DNA of 27,737 nt, taken from positions 3,866-31,602 of the forward strand of contig DAUP01000138.1 of NCBI GenBank assembly GCA_002505185.1. The letters are read 5' to 3'. Position numbers and translations under genes: made by a program. Source of the DNA: Ferroplasmaceae archaeon UBA567. Its GTDB lineage: Archaea; Thermoplasmatota; Thermoplasmata; Thermoplasmatales; Thermoplasmataceae. The notes beneath the pieces are model-generated. The model was not told where the DNA came from and ran no database searches. It was given only the letters and a program-made list of their open reading frames with translations. How positions within the stretch are numbered: the stretch's first letter is position 1; each line of letters opens with the position of its first letter. This document shows positions 8,271 through 16,653 of the stretch, piece by piece.

Positions 8271-8366
8271 CCGATGGGAATTCAACCCACGATGATTCCA
8301 CTGGAAACCCTTGAGGTGGGGAGCTCCCTGTGAAAGTTGGGAGAGAAGGTAACGGACAACCATAAA

Positions 8367-8378
8367 CTAATATACCAT
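8367..8378 (+). promoter_or_regulatory. TATA box for the TPR-like gene
   Basis: actaatatacca is centred about 26 nt before the ATG at 8397. It favours a leaderless start there over the upstream TTG at 8337. Confidence 0.4.
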
Positions 8379-8396
8379 AGTGAAACTACACTATTG

Positions 8397-11300
8397 ATGA
8401 TCGCCGTAGAGCATCTAATGGTAAGGAAGAAAATGAAAGCCTTGCTTAAGAAGGCTACTGAGAAAAATGATATGAGCATTTTCACTGATTATATTATTAA
8501 AGAAAAAGATGCCATTAAAGAAATTTATGATCCACAAATTTCAGAAATGCTATACAGTGCATTAAAGTTTAAGGAAATATCGGATGAACTGTATGAGGCT
8601 CTTGCCTATATAGATGCAAGAAGCCTGCTTGTAATGAAATATCAGGCTTTGAAGTTTTATGCTGAAGGAAAAATAGATAATTTCACCCAGTTAATCGCAA
8701 CAAATAAGAATTTGATGATTTTTGATGATGTGAAAGAATCCTTTGAAAATTTGATAAGCCACTCTGAACAAACTCAATCGGTGGAATATCTTGCAAACAC
8801 CGGGTTATACATGGAGGACGCATTCAGAAATTATTTCAGGGCTGGCCACAGTGATGATGAAATCAGGAGACTGTTCACCATTTTTAAGGAAAATGGTAGC
8901 ATTTCAGATCTTGAAAAGATACTTTCTACCTGTATTTCCGAAACGTCCAGCACTGCATGTTATACCTGCCTTGCAGATCTATATATGGAAATTAACCAGA
9001 AGGACAAACTTAGAGAATTGCTTAATAATATGGTAGAGAATAAAATAAAATACAACTATGTAGATATGGAGAGATACTATTCGTACCTCGAGGATTATAA
9101 AATGGTAGTAGAATTTTCTGACCAGAATGTACCTGACGATATTCTGTTGGCGGATGCCTATTATCATCTGGGATATTATGAAAAATCATTGAAAATTTAT
9201 AAGTATATTTATTATAACAGAAATAAAAACGTTCTTGGCAGGATAGTGGAAATCAACTACGCAATAACAGATTATTACTCACTTATTAATTACATCGGTT
9301 CTATAGAAAAAACTGAAAAGGCAAATAGAAAATTCTTGCTTTATAAAATTGAGGCTGAGATAGCATTGGACCTCTATAATGAAGCCGAATCGGATATAGT
9401 AAATTACCGATTAATTTATGGAGAGGATATCGATGTATTGGAACTTCTAATAAAATATTACAGGGCAACAGACAATCATGAAATGTCCTATAAAACGGCA
9501 CTGAATTTGATAGAGAAAGGATCTAAGGGAATAGCCAATTACAAAATTGTAGTTGATTATCTCTATGGAAACGGGGAATACGGGGAAGTATTATCATATA
9601 TAGAAAAAAAGGACCTAATCAATGAATTCAAGCCTCAGTATTGCAGTTCACTTGTATATTATGGTAAGATGGCGGAGGCCGTTGAATATATTTCAAAAGA
9701 TAAATCGCTCATGAATTCAGGAATGGTAGTGGATAGCATTTTTGCCATAGCCAAGAATAACGAAAATCTTGAAAAATTAAACGCCATCAGCGAACCGGGG
9801 ACCCTTCTGGATATGGTAATTTTATATATACATGGAAGAAAACATATAGATTATATGAAATTTATTGAAAATGTAATGAATGGGAAATCACTGGCTGGCA
9901 TATATATAATTGCAACTTCAGCAGACAGTAATATATCATTCAACCGAAGCTATGTAAGGAATCTCCTTGGAATTGACAGGTATCAGATAATAGCATCTGT
10001 GCTGTCAACCATATCTTCAATCAATAACGGGGAAACTGTAGAGGGTCTTAATGATTCAAGATACTTCATGTACCCTATTACCAGAACACTAATAGGAAAA
10101 AAAAGGGACAGAGAAGCATCTGCAATTCTTGATTCCCTTTATGGCAAGGCTCCTGATGCATTTTATTACTATTTTAGGTCATGTATAGAGTTCCACAACT
10201 CAAATTTTGCGGATGCGGTAAAACATATTGATGAGGCTATGTCTATTTTGGATAACGTAGATTTTATTGCACTGAGGATTAATATTGGATTGTCAAAAAA
10301 TGAGAATCCTGACACTTATATTAAGGCTGCAGTAGATTTAGGGTTTACTGATATTTTTGGAATAGTTGACAGTTTCGTGGAAAACCACAAAATAGAGGTA
10401 AATACAGAGTTCTGTGAATTTTTACAAAACCTTGACATCAATGACCTGGATTTATACAGATTGAAGAGTTATTGCCTTGAAAATTATTTGTACAAATTAA
10501 AATTTTCTGCGCTTTCCCTGTTATACGGCGGAAATTCAGAGGATATAATAAAACATCATTCCATATTAAAAATGAGAAGTGAACAGATATCCATAAACTT
10601 TCTGGAATCTTACAAAAATAAATACTACACCAGTTATATAATCCTGTCCAGCTACTATTACAGCAAAAGAATAATGAAAAAGGCTCTAGAATATTTTAAT
10701 CTGGCATATATAAGAAATAATATGGCTGTCAAAAACCCTCTTTTCAAGAATCTTTTCATGGGTAATATCATATCAGATGCTGTTATCAGGGCTATGGAAA
10801 CCCAGAAGGAATGGTTCCATCTGATCCTTTATTACTATCACAGAAGGGAATATGAGAAGGTCAGGGAGATAGCTGGATCTCACTATGACAACAGGAAAAT
10901 CGTGGAATTCCTTATAACCCATGCATGGGAAAATATGTCCTTAAAGGCCTTTATGGTTGATGTTTTCGAAAAAAGCCAGGACAAAATACTTGGGGAATTG
11001 CTTGCAGCTAAATTTGACGAATTGGAACTCTATGAAAATGAAATACGCATATTGAAAACCCTTGTTAGATATTATCCCGATGAAAGCATAATTTTTGACA
11101 GGCTTGTGAATGCACTGATTCAAAACGGGGAACCAGACAGGGCTCTCGAGGCCACATATAAACGCTTTTTCGATAAAAAAGACTTGTCGTCATTCAACCG
11201 GATAGTTCAGGTTTCCTATAATATGAAAGATTACGGATCTCTTGTTAATATATTCAACAATAACAGTGAATTCTTAAATGGCCAAAATATCAAATATCTG

Positions 11301-11906
11301 ATATATTCCCAGATTAAATTATTCAATTATACAGGAGCCCGTGCCATAATGCATGATTATGGTTCAGTAATCACGGATGATGTTCGGGCCAGTGTCAATT
11401 CAAAGCTGAAATCGTCATATAGAATTAGGATAGTTATAGATTTTGCCAGAAAAATATTTGAAAATGAATATAAGGAAAACAGAACTTCAAACTTTGATGA
11501 AATTTATGCCCAGGTACCGGACTATCTTGCAAATGATGTCTATGAATTCATTACAAACAATGAGGCGTACTCACACATAGATGCCGTAGAATACAATAAA
11601 CAATCCATAAATATTATTGGGTGGCTTGCTAAAATTGGAATCACGGATATCAGAAATATAAAAATATACCATATTTACAGGGTAACTGGAGATGCAGTGA
11701 AATCTAAAAACTTCTATGTTTTTATAAGACGCTGCATGGATGGATATTACAGAATGGAAGAATTTTCGGGAGGCTGGCATTTAATTTCCGGTGAAAATTT
11801 CCACGAATTGCCAGGAATCATAGAAATAATAATAAAATACAACTTAGGGCTTATGGATGCAATATACATTGCGGGAAAAATAAAAAAAGGGATGTTAAAT
11901 CAATGA
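8397..11906 (+). CDS. Giant TPR-like helical-repeat protein
   Basis: About 1169 residues from ATG 8397. The frame is open to TTG 8337, and ATG 8418 is another option; the TATA spacing favours 8397. It has no signal peptide or clear membrane helix, so it is probably cytoplasmic. It is built almost wholly of paired amphipathic helices of tetratricopeptide type, for example ADAYYHLGYYEKSLKIYKYI near residue 250, then KKALEYFNLAYIRN and LVNALIQNGEPDRALEATYK further on. Tyrosine, isoleucine and asparagine are abundant. Such repeats bind proteins, so a scaffold role is likely, but no enzymatic domain is seen and I do not recognise an orthologue with known function. Its TGA overlaps the ATG of the M50 protease gene, implying coupled translation and related roles. 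Decayed IS sequence ends about 130 bases upstream. Confidence 0.75.
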   Translation: MIAVEHLMVRKKMKALLKKATEKNDMSIFTDYIIKEKDAIKEIYDPQISEMLYSALKFKEISDELYEALAYIDARSLLVMKYQALKFYAEGKIDNFTQLIATNKNLMIFDDVKESFENLISHSEQTQSVEYLANTGLYMEDAFRNYFRAGHSDDEIRRLFTIFKENGSISDLEKILSTCISETSSTACYTCLADLYMEINQKDKLRELLNNMVENKIKYNYVDMERYYSYLEDYKMVVEFSDQNVPDDILLADAYYHLGYYEKSLKIYKYIYYNRNKNVLGRIVEINYAITDYYSLINYIGSIEKTEKANRKFLLYKIEAEIALDLYNEAESDIVNYRLIYGEDIDVLELLIKYYRATDNHEMSYKTALNLIEKGSKGIANYKIVVDYLYGNGEYGEVLSYIEKKDLINEFKPQYCSSLVYYGKMAEAVEYISKDKSLMNSGMVVDSIFAIAKNNENLEKLNAISEPGTLLDMVILYIHGRKHIDYMKFIENVMNGKSLAGIYIIATSADSNISFNRSYVRNLLGIDRYQIIASVLSTISSINNGETVEGLNDSRYFMYPITRTLIGKKRDREASAILDSLYGKAPDAFYYYFRSCIEFHNSNFADAVKHIDEAMSILDNVDFIALRINIGLSKNENPDTYIKAAVDLGFTDIFGIVDSFVENHKIEVNTEFCEFLQNLDINDLDLYRLKSYCLENYLYKLKFSALSLLYGGNSEDIIKHHSILKMRSEQISINFLESYKNKYYTSYIILSSYYYSKRIMKKALEYFNLAYIRNNMAVKNPLFKNLFMGNIISDAVIRAMETQKEWFHLILYYYHRREYEKVREIAGSHYDNRKIVEFLITHAWENMSLKAFMVDVFEKSQDKILGELLAAKFDELELYENEIRILKTLVRYYPDESIIFDRLVNALIQNGEPDRALEATYKRFFDKKDLSSFNRIVQVSYNMKDYGSLVNIFNNNSEFLNGQNIKYLIYSQIKLFNYTGARAIMHDYGSVITDDVRASVNSKLKSSYRIRIVIDFARKIFENEYKENRTSNFDEIYAQVPDYLANDVYEFITNNEAYSHIDAVEYNKQSINIIGWLAKIGITDIRNIKIYHIYRVTGDAVKSKNFYVFIRRCMDGYYRMEEFSGGWHLISGENFHELPGIIEIIIKYNLGLMDAIYIAGKIKKGMLNQ

Positions 11907-12514
11907 TGTACAGTAGAAATAACGAATCAAATGATATTATTATAGCCGTAATAGTTTTAACTATAGCATTTACCCTGATGATAAATCACGGTCTCAGGGC
12001 AGTAAGCCCAAAAACTTTTGAACTGAATGTGCTTATAGGATTTTCAGTAACAGTAACCGCTTTCCTTATGCATGAGATGGCACACAGGACGGTAGCAAGA
12101 CGGCTTGGAGCTGTAGCATTTTTTAAATTATGGCCAGCCGGCATCCTACTTGCACTCATTACTTCAATGTTTGGTTTCATTTTTGCTGCTCCTGGAGCAG
12201 TTCAGTTTGCAGGGTTATACGACAGAGAAAGTGAGGGAAAAATAGCAGTTGCAGGTCCAGGGACAAATGTACTGATAGGAGTTATTGCTTTTCTGGCATA
12301 TACACTGGTACATGTGGGAATTGTTGTATCTACAATATTGCTCTGGGTAGCATGGCTAAACCTCTGGTTTGCCCTCTTTAACTTAATACCATTCCCACCA
12401 CTTGACGGCAGTAAGGTATTTTACTGGAACAGCAAATTATTCGCTGCGATATTTATACTGGTAATAGTGCTGAATATTCTGGATGGATTCATTCCTCTAA
12501 TATTCGGGTTTTAA
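11903..12514 (+). CDS. M50 family (site-2 protease-like) membrane metalloprotease
   Basis: 203 residues with five or six membrane helices. His57-Glu58-x2-His61 (HEMAH) is the zinc site inside a helix, and Asn160...Asp168 (NLIPFPPLDGSK) supplies the third zinc ligand, as in S2P/SpoIVFB proteases. AGPGTNVLIG at 118-127 is the conserved membrane loop between them. There is no PDZ or CBS domain, so this is a minimal form. M50 proteases cut transmembrane segments of regulators. The gene overlaps the stop of the TPR-like gene by ATGA, so the large repeat protein may recruit or control its substrate (inference). A second in-frame ATG follows immediately. It converges with the small gene at 12511 and their ends overlap by four bases. 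Confidence 0.9.
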   Translation: MMYSRNNESNDIIIAVIVLTIAFTLMINHGLRAVSPKTFELNVLIGFSVTVTAFLMHEMAHRTVARRLGAVAFFKLWPAGILLALITSMFGFIFAAPGAVQFAGLYDRESEGKIAVAGPGTNVLIGVIAFLAYTLVHVGIVVSTILLWVAWLNLWFALFNLIPFPPLDGSKVFYWNSKLFAAIFILVIVLNILDGFIPLIFGF

Positions 12515-12753
12515 TCTTTAGATTCCGGTGTAACAAAAAATATGCTGTTTTCTCCAACATCAATCCTGTATGGTATTGAATATTTTTCGGTACTATTGTT
12601 AAAAATACATAATATACTATTTGCCTTAACCATATAACTCCACAGGTCAGAGGATGGGTTTATTATCAGGCCATAGTAAAGTGGTTCTGAAGAGGCCACA
12701 AAATACTCCTTTTCCACAAGATTGATCTTCTTATTCCCATATAATACTTCCAT
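12511..12753 (-). CDS. Small hypothetical protein
   Basis: 80 residues with mixed charged and aromatic composition (MEVLYGNKKINLVEKEYF...) and no membrane helix, signal or cysteine motif. The end, VGENSIFFVTPES, looks like beta strands. I do not recognise a family. It is listed as a gene because the frame fills the space between convergent and upstream sequence, has normal codon use and is not overlapped by a stronger frame. A TATA-like aatttatta lies shortly upstream. It may be a shadow, but is more likely real. Confidence 0.5.
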   Translation of the reverse strand: MEVLYGNKKINLVEKEYFVASSEPLYYGLIINPSSDLWSYMVKANSILCIFNNSTEKYSIPYRIDVGENSIFFVTPESKD

Positions 12754-12881
12754 GGAGGATAATAAATTACTATTAGATTAGCTTATGCCCACTATTACAC
12801 ATCAATGTAAAAGAAAGCCACTGACTTTCTGATGTGGATGAATTTCTGGAAAGAATATGCAGGTACCATTATTATATAATT

Positions 12882-13080
12882 ATGCTAATAAAAATAATAA
12901 CAGAAGTACTTGAATATGTTTTCAACTCTTATGGAAAAGTACCTGTGGAAGGCAAGGAATCAGGCTCGATAGGGATGAAACCTCTACACTCAAAGGATTA
13001 AATATAAGTCCATATGTAACCAGGTTCTGTCAGTGAAACAGGAAATCTCTATGCTTTAGCATGAAGTAGCTCACTTATCT
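12882..13080 (+). mobile_element. Decayed IS200/IS605-type right end with TnpB tail (copy B)
   Basis: This gap (12754-13138) holds no full gene. From ATG 12882 a 39-codon frame ends GKVPVEGKESGSIGMKPL...KD, TAA at 12999. The sequence resembles the variable tail after the zinc finger of archaeal TnpB proteins (judged from memory). It is followed at 13041-13080 by ggaaatctctatgctttagc and a tcacttatct terminus. The atgc/gcat hairpin survives partly. The rest of tnpB, and any tnpA, is missing. It is the best preserved of three related remnants in the window. Confidence 0.5.
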
Positions 13081-13095
13081 GTATCAGAGCAATAG

Positions 13096-13108
13096 ATATA
13101 TAAAAGTT
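13096..13108 (+). promoter_or_regulatory. TATA box for the Zn-ribbon/aEF-1beta operon
   Basis: atatataaaagtt is a near-ideal archaeal TATA box. It predicts a start near 13127, about 12 nt before the GTG at 13139. It lies only about 16 bases after the end of IS remnant B. Confidence 0.6.
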
Positions 13109-13138
13109 AAATAGGTTTATTTAATAAAGATTCAGAGA

Positions 13139-13315
13139 GTGGTCAAAATTAACACAAAGGAAACATGTACTTCATGCGGCATTGGCCTCGTAGAAGTAGG
13201 ATATTCAATATTTGAGTGCCCCAATTGTGGGGAAGAAATGATTGGAAGATGTAAGCAGTGCAGAGAGCATTCAACACAATATGAGTGCCAGAAATGTGGT
13301 TTTAAGGGGCCGTGA
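13139..13315 (+). CDS. Small archaeal Zn-ribbon RNA-binding protein (COG2888-like)
   Basis: 58 residues from a GTG start: VKINTKETCTSCG..., then four CxxC pairs (CTSC, CPNC, CKQC, CQKC) and the ending GFKGP. Eight cysteines bind two zincs. This is the conserved archaeal zinc-ribbon family predicted to bind RNA in translation, typically 55-60 residues and often next to the aEF-1beta gene, as here. The frame is closed by a stop at 13112, so GTG 13139 is the natural start, just after cagagag. Four bases separate its stop from the ATG at 13320, so the two genes are surely co-transcribed. It is short and lacks an ATG, so it is easy to miss. Confidence 0.88.
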   Translation: MVKINTKETCTSCGIGLVEVGYSIFECPNCGEEMIGRCKQCREHSTQYECQKCGFKGP

Positions 13316-13319
13316 TAAT

Positions 13320-13586
13320 ATGGGAGACGTAATGGTTCAGTTAAGGGTGCTTCCCGAATCTATTGATGTGGATTTGAAGAAATTGAAGCAAGCTATTTCA
13401 GAGAAAATTGAAAAGCTATGCAAGATTAATGAAGTCAAGGAAGAGGAAATAGGATTTGGCCTCAGTGCACTTTTATTCACTGTTATAATACCTGATGAAG
13501 AGGGAAAAATAGACTCGGTTGAAACTGCCATATCCTCTGTGAAGGATGTAAGCCAGGTTGACACAAGGGATGTTACATTAATATAA
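13320..13586 (+). CDS. ef1b: Translation elongation factor aEF-1 beta
   Basis: 88 residues, the standard size of the archaeal factor. Start MGDVMVQLRVLPESIDVDL, then IGFGLSALLFTVIIPDEEG and a C-terminal SQVDTRDVTLI strand match the aEF-1beta ferredoxin-like fold. It exchanges GDP for GTP on aEF-1alpha during protein synthesis. An upstream in-frame TTG at 13242 would add 26 residues, but that extension overlaps the Zn-ribbon gene in another frame and is not family-like, so ATG 13320 is chosen. The gene sits between the Zn-ribbon gene (4 bases upstream) and a glycosyltransferase gene that starts one base after its stop. Confidence 0.93.
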   Translation: MGDVMVQLRVLPESIDVDLKKLKQAISEKIEKLCKINEVKEEEIGFGLSALLFTVIIPDEEGKIDSVETAISSVKDVSQVDTRDVTLI

Positions 13587-13587
13587 A

Positions 13588-14670
13588 ATGGTAATTTTTC
13601 TCATTTTACTGGTTTTTTATACCCTATTGCTTTTCCTTATAATGGCTGGGTTTATTTATATTGAACTTCATAAGTATAGTAGTGAACATATAGTCAATAA
13701 TTATCGGCCAAAAACACTTGTTATAATGCCTGTAAAAGGCGTTGATTATTCTATTGAAAAAAATTTAATGTCCGTTAAAAATCAGAAATACCAGAATTTC
13801 AAATTTTTGTGTGTTGTAGATTCTGAGGAAGAAGAAGCACTGTCAGTAATTAAAAAACTCGGGATAGATTACATAACAAGTTCATACAGATGCAAGAAAT
13901 GCAGTGGGAAGGTAAGGGCTATAAGCACTGCAATTGACCAGTTCATGGATTATGAAGTTTATTTGCTTGCCGATTCCGATATTGAGGTTGATGAAAATTG
14001 GCTTTTGAATATGGTAATGCCTCTTGCAAACAATGATGCTGGCCTTTCCACAACCTTCCCATATTTTTACCCCATGGGGGGATTTTGGTCGCAGGTTAAG
14101 GAAATATGGGGATTTGTTGGCATGGGGCTCATGGAATCAAAGCTTACCCGGTTCGGTTGGGGAGGGTCACTTGCATTTAAACGTGGTCTCATAGATGATT
14201 CTCTCGTATTTTTCAGTGAGCATATATCTGACGATACCGCATTGACGAAGATGTGCAAGCAGAAAGGAAAGAAAATTTATTATGTGGATTCCGCAAAGCC
14301 GAACATTAATTCACCCGATAATTTTCATGTGTTCTTTGAGTGGGCCAACAGGCAAACTGCCCTCTCAATATCTGCTTCCCCAAATGTATATTATTACGGA
14401 ATGTTATTTTACGGATCCTATCTATTTTTATTTTTTTCGGCAATTTTTATGGGGATATTTTATAATCCATTCTATTTCCTTTTTCTAATTCCAGCTGCTA
14501 TGTACATATATAACATGATTAAACGCCTAAGGCATATTAAACCAGTAAATATAATAGGGGCCATAATACTCCCATTTATTTATATGGCAAATCTGGCAAT
14601 CGCAAAAAGAATGAAAAATATATCATGGCGTGGAAACACATATGATATACAGGATAAAAACTTATTATAA
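13588..14670 (+). CDS. Membrane glycosyltransferase family 2 (GT21-like)
   Basis: 360 residues: one N-terminal helix (2-24), a GT-A catalytic domain (about 42-255) and two or three C-terminal helices (270-335). The nucleotide-sugar site is Asp129-Ser-Asp131 (LLADSDIEVDENW); SGKVRAISTAID at 106-117 and Asp215-Asp216 (HISDDTAL) are further catalytic motifs. EWANRQ at 251-256 replaces the usual QxxRW. The C-terminal SWRGNTYDI resembles the end of ceramide glucosyltransferase/HpnI-type enzymes, which glycosylate lipids at the membrane. It starts one base after the aEF-1beta stop and is followed by a phosphohexomutase gene. A glycolipid or lipid-linked sugar product is likely; the sugar and acceptor are unknown. 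Confidence 0.85.
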   Translation: MVIFLILLVFYTLLLFLIMAGFIYIELHKYSSEHIVNNYRPKTLVIMPVKGVDYSIEKNLMSVKNQKYQNFKFLCVVDSEEEEALSVIKKLGIDYITSSYRCKKCSGKVRAISTAIDQFMDYEVYLLADSDIEVDENWLLNMVMPLANNDAGLSTTFPYFYPMGGFWSQVKEIWGFVGMGLMESKLTRFGWGGSLAFKRGLIDDSLVFFSEHISDDTALTKMCKQKGKKIYYVDSAKPNINSPDNFHVFFEWANRQTALSISASPNVYYYGMLFYGSYLFLFFSAIFMGIFYNPFYFLFLIPAAMYIYNMIKRLRHIKPVNIIGAIILPFIYMANLAIAKRMKNISWRGNTYDIQDKNLL

Positions 14671-14689
14671 TAAAATGTTATTATAACCA

Positions 14690-16030
14690 ATGAAACAGCC
14701 ACAGTTATTTGGCACAAATGGCATCAGGGGAATTCCCAACGAGGATTTGACAACTGATCTGGCCATGGGGATCGGAAAGGCAATTGGGACTTTTTTTGAT
14801 GCTAAAAAAATTGCCATAGCCAAGGACACAAGAATAAGCGGAGACATGTTCATGCTTTCCGTGGCATCTGCTGCCATGTCAACGGGTGCTAATATTGTAT
14901 ATGTAGGTGAATTGCCCACTCCGGGCCTGCAGTACTACTGCAAGGTGAATGGCATTCCCGGAATCATGATTACAGCCTCGCATAACCCACCTCAGTATAA
15001 TGGCATAAAGGCCATAGATAGTGATGGAACTGAAATTGATGAGGAAACGGAAATAAAAATAGAGGAAATATACGAAAAAAAGCTGTATAAAAAGGCTCCA
15101 TGGGATAAAATTGGAATTTATAGCTATGACAGTACTGCAATAAAAATTTATATGGAAAGCATTATAGAATCGGTTAATAGTGAAGCCATCAGAGAAAGGC
15201 ATTTGAATGTGGCAATTGATACAGGAAATGGTGCATCATATTACACAAGCCCGGCAATATTGTCAGAGTTGAATTGCCATGTTGTTTCATTGAATGCAAA
15301 TCCGGATGGTAAATTTTCGTCTAGAAATTCTGAACCAAAACCTGAAAATCTCAGTGACCTGATTTCAGTAATGAAAACCGGGAAGTTCAATATAGGTATA
15401 GCTCATGATGGGGACGCGGATAGATGTGTATTCATAGATGAGAAGGGAAATTACATAGATGGGGACAGAAGCCTGGCATTAATAGTGAAACATACAATAA
15501 GGAAGGGAGATATAGTTGTAACTCCTGTAAGCAGTTCCGATGCACTTGGCGCTATTTGCAGTGAAAAGGGTGCAAAACTTATATCAACAAGAGTGGGAGC
15601 ACCTATTGTTGCACGTGCCATGATAGACAACAGGGCAGTCATAGGGGGAGAGGAAAATGGTGGCATTATCTACGGAAAACATCAGTTCTGCAGGGATGGT
15701 GCAATGACAATGGCACTGATGCTGAATCTACTTACACAGGAAAATAAGCCTGTATCGGAGCTTCTCCATGATATACCTGACTATTCAATGGTTAAATCAT
15801 CGGTTGTCAGGAAAATGAACTGGGACGATATCAGAAAATTAATAACTGAAAAATACTCGGGCAAAAAAATGGATTTCACTGACGGTGTAAAAATTTTTGA
15901 TGATGATGGATGGACATTGATCCGGCCATCTGGAACTGAGAGAATTATAAGAGTATTTTCTGAATCCATTCATAAAAACCTTGCCGAAGAGTATAACAGG
16001 GAATATACCAATTTCCTGAATAATTTATAA
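14690..16030 (+). CDS. glmM: Phosphoglucosamine mutase / phosphomannomutase family enzyme
   Basis: 446 residues, the family length. The four domain motifs are intact: TASHNPPQYNG with phospho-serine Ser97, the metal loop DGDADR (Asp240, 242, 244), the sugar loop GEENGGIIYG (320-329) and the phosphate loop RPSGTERIIRV (412-422). It interconverts hexose 1- and 6-phosphates, feeding UDP-GlcNAc or GDP-mannose synthesis. The GEENGG loop and the start LFGTNGIRG are typical of archaeal GlmM-like enzymes, but substrate preference within this family is hard to read, hence a tentative symbol. It lies 19 bases after a glycosyltransferase gene and its end overlaps the convergent lipid-synthesis gene by six bases. 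Confidence 0.9.
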   Translation: MKQPQLFGTNGIRGIPNEDLTTDLAMGIGKAIGTFFDAKKIAIAKDTRISGDMFMLSVASAAMSTGANIVYVGELPTPGLQYYCKVNGIPGIMITASHNPPQYNGIKAIDSDGTEIDEETEIKIEEIYEKKLYKKAPWDKIGIYSYDSTAIKIYMESIIESVNSEAIRERHLNVAIDTGNGASYYTSPAILSELNCHVVSLNANPDGKFSSRNSEPKPENLSDLISVMKTGKFNIGIAHDGDADRCVFIDEKGNYIDGDRSLALIVKHTIRKGDIVVTPVSSSDALGAICSEKGAKLISTRVGAPIVARAMIDNRAVIGGEENGGIIYGKHQFCRDGAMTMALMLNLLTQENKPVSELLHDIPDYSMVKSSVVRKMNWDDIRKLITEKYSGKKMDFTDGVKIFDDDGWTLIRPSGTERIIRVFSESIHKNLAEEYNREYTNFLNNL

Positions 16031-16630
16031 ATTTTTATACATATCAATAAATCTTGTAATTGCATTTATATTTCCTGCTAATCCGAACCATATTAACAGC
16101 AGGCCTGTGGCATAGATATCCACGGTATAGACCTTAAAATGGGACGTAATGAAAAACTGCACCAGAGAAAATATTATGATCAGAACGAGTCTGTCAGCCC
16201 TTCCGGCAATTCCCGAATAATTTCTTTTTAATCCAAGTGCCTGTGACTGTGTGCCCATATAACTTGTAAGTAGGATTCCGATAATGGCAAATAATCCAAG
16301 GTATACATTACCATAAATTGAAAATGCCATCCCAAGTACGATAAAGATATCCGAGTACCGGTCAAATACATGGTCCAGCATATCACCCTTTTTGGAAGAA
16401 ATATTCTTTAACCTGGCAATTTTCCCGTCAAGTGCATCGAACAGGGCAGATAAAATAATAAACACAAAGGCGAGCAGGAGAAAAGAATGGCTGAGATAGT
16501 AGAATATACCACCCAGAGCGGCAAAGGCTAGTGATAGTACAGAAACAGTGTTGGGGTTTATTCCAGAGAATTTTTCTGTAATGGGATTTAAGAATTTGTC
16601 TGCATTTTTCCTGTATGAGTCCAGTACCAT
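16025..16630 (-). CDS. CDP-alcohol phosphatidyltransferase, possible archaetidylinositol phosphate synthase
   Basis: 201 residues with about six helices. The signature D65-x2-D68-G-x2-A-R73-x8-G82-x3-D86-x3-D90 (LFDALDGKIARL ... GDMLDHVFD) is complete. These enzymes transfer a phosphoalcohol to or from CDP-activated lipid using two metal ions. The start (VLDSYRKNADKFLNPITEKFSGINPNTVSVLSL) resembles euryarchaeal archaetidylinositol phosphate synthases, which make the inositol head group of ether lipids; that assignment is a family-level guess. The gene follows the glycosyltransferase gene ending at 16654 on the same strand, with 23 bases between, so the two probably share a transcript. Confidence 0.88.
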   Translation of the reverse strand: MVLDSYRKNADKFLNPITEKFSGINPNTVSVLSLAFAALGGIFYYLSHSFLLLAFVFIILSALFDALDGKIARLKNISSKKGDMLDHVFDRYSDIFIVLGMAFSIYGNVYLGLFAIIGILLTSYMGTQSQALGLKRNYSGIAGRADRLVLIIIFSLVQFFITSHFKVYTVDIYATGLLLIWFGLAGNINAITRFIDMYKNL

Positions 16631-16653
16631 GGTTGTATATAAAAAAGTAATTA

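Noticed and set aside
8130..8340. A stable RNA such as RNase P RNA or SRP RNA
   Set aside because: The conserved core motifs of these RNAs are not seen, and much of the stretch is better explained as a decayed IS end.
13242..13319. N-terminal extension of aEF-1beta from a TTG codon
   Set aside because: It overlaps the Zn-ribbon gene in another frame and does not resemble the family; the 88-residue form has the standard length.
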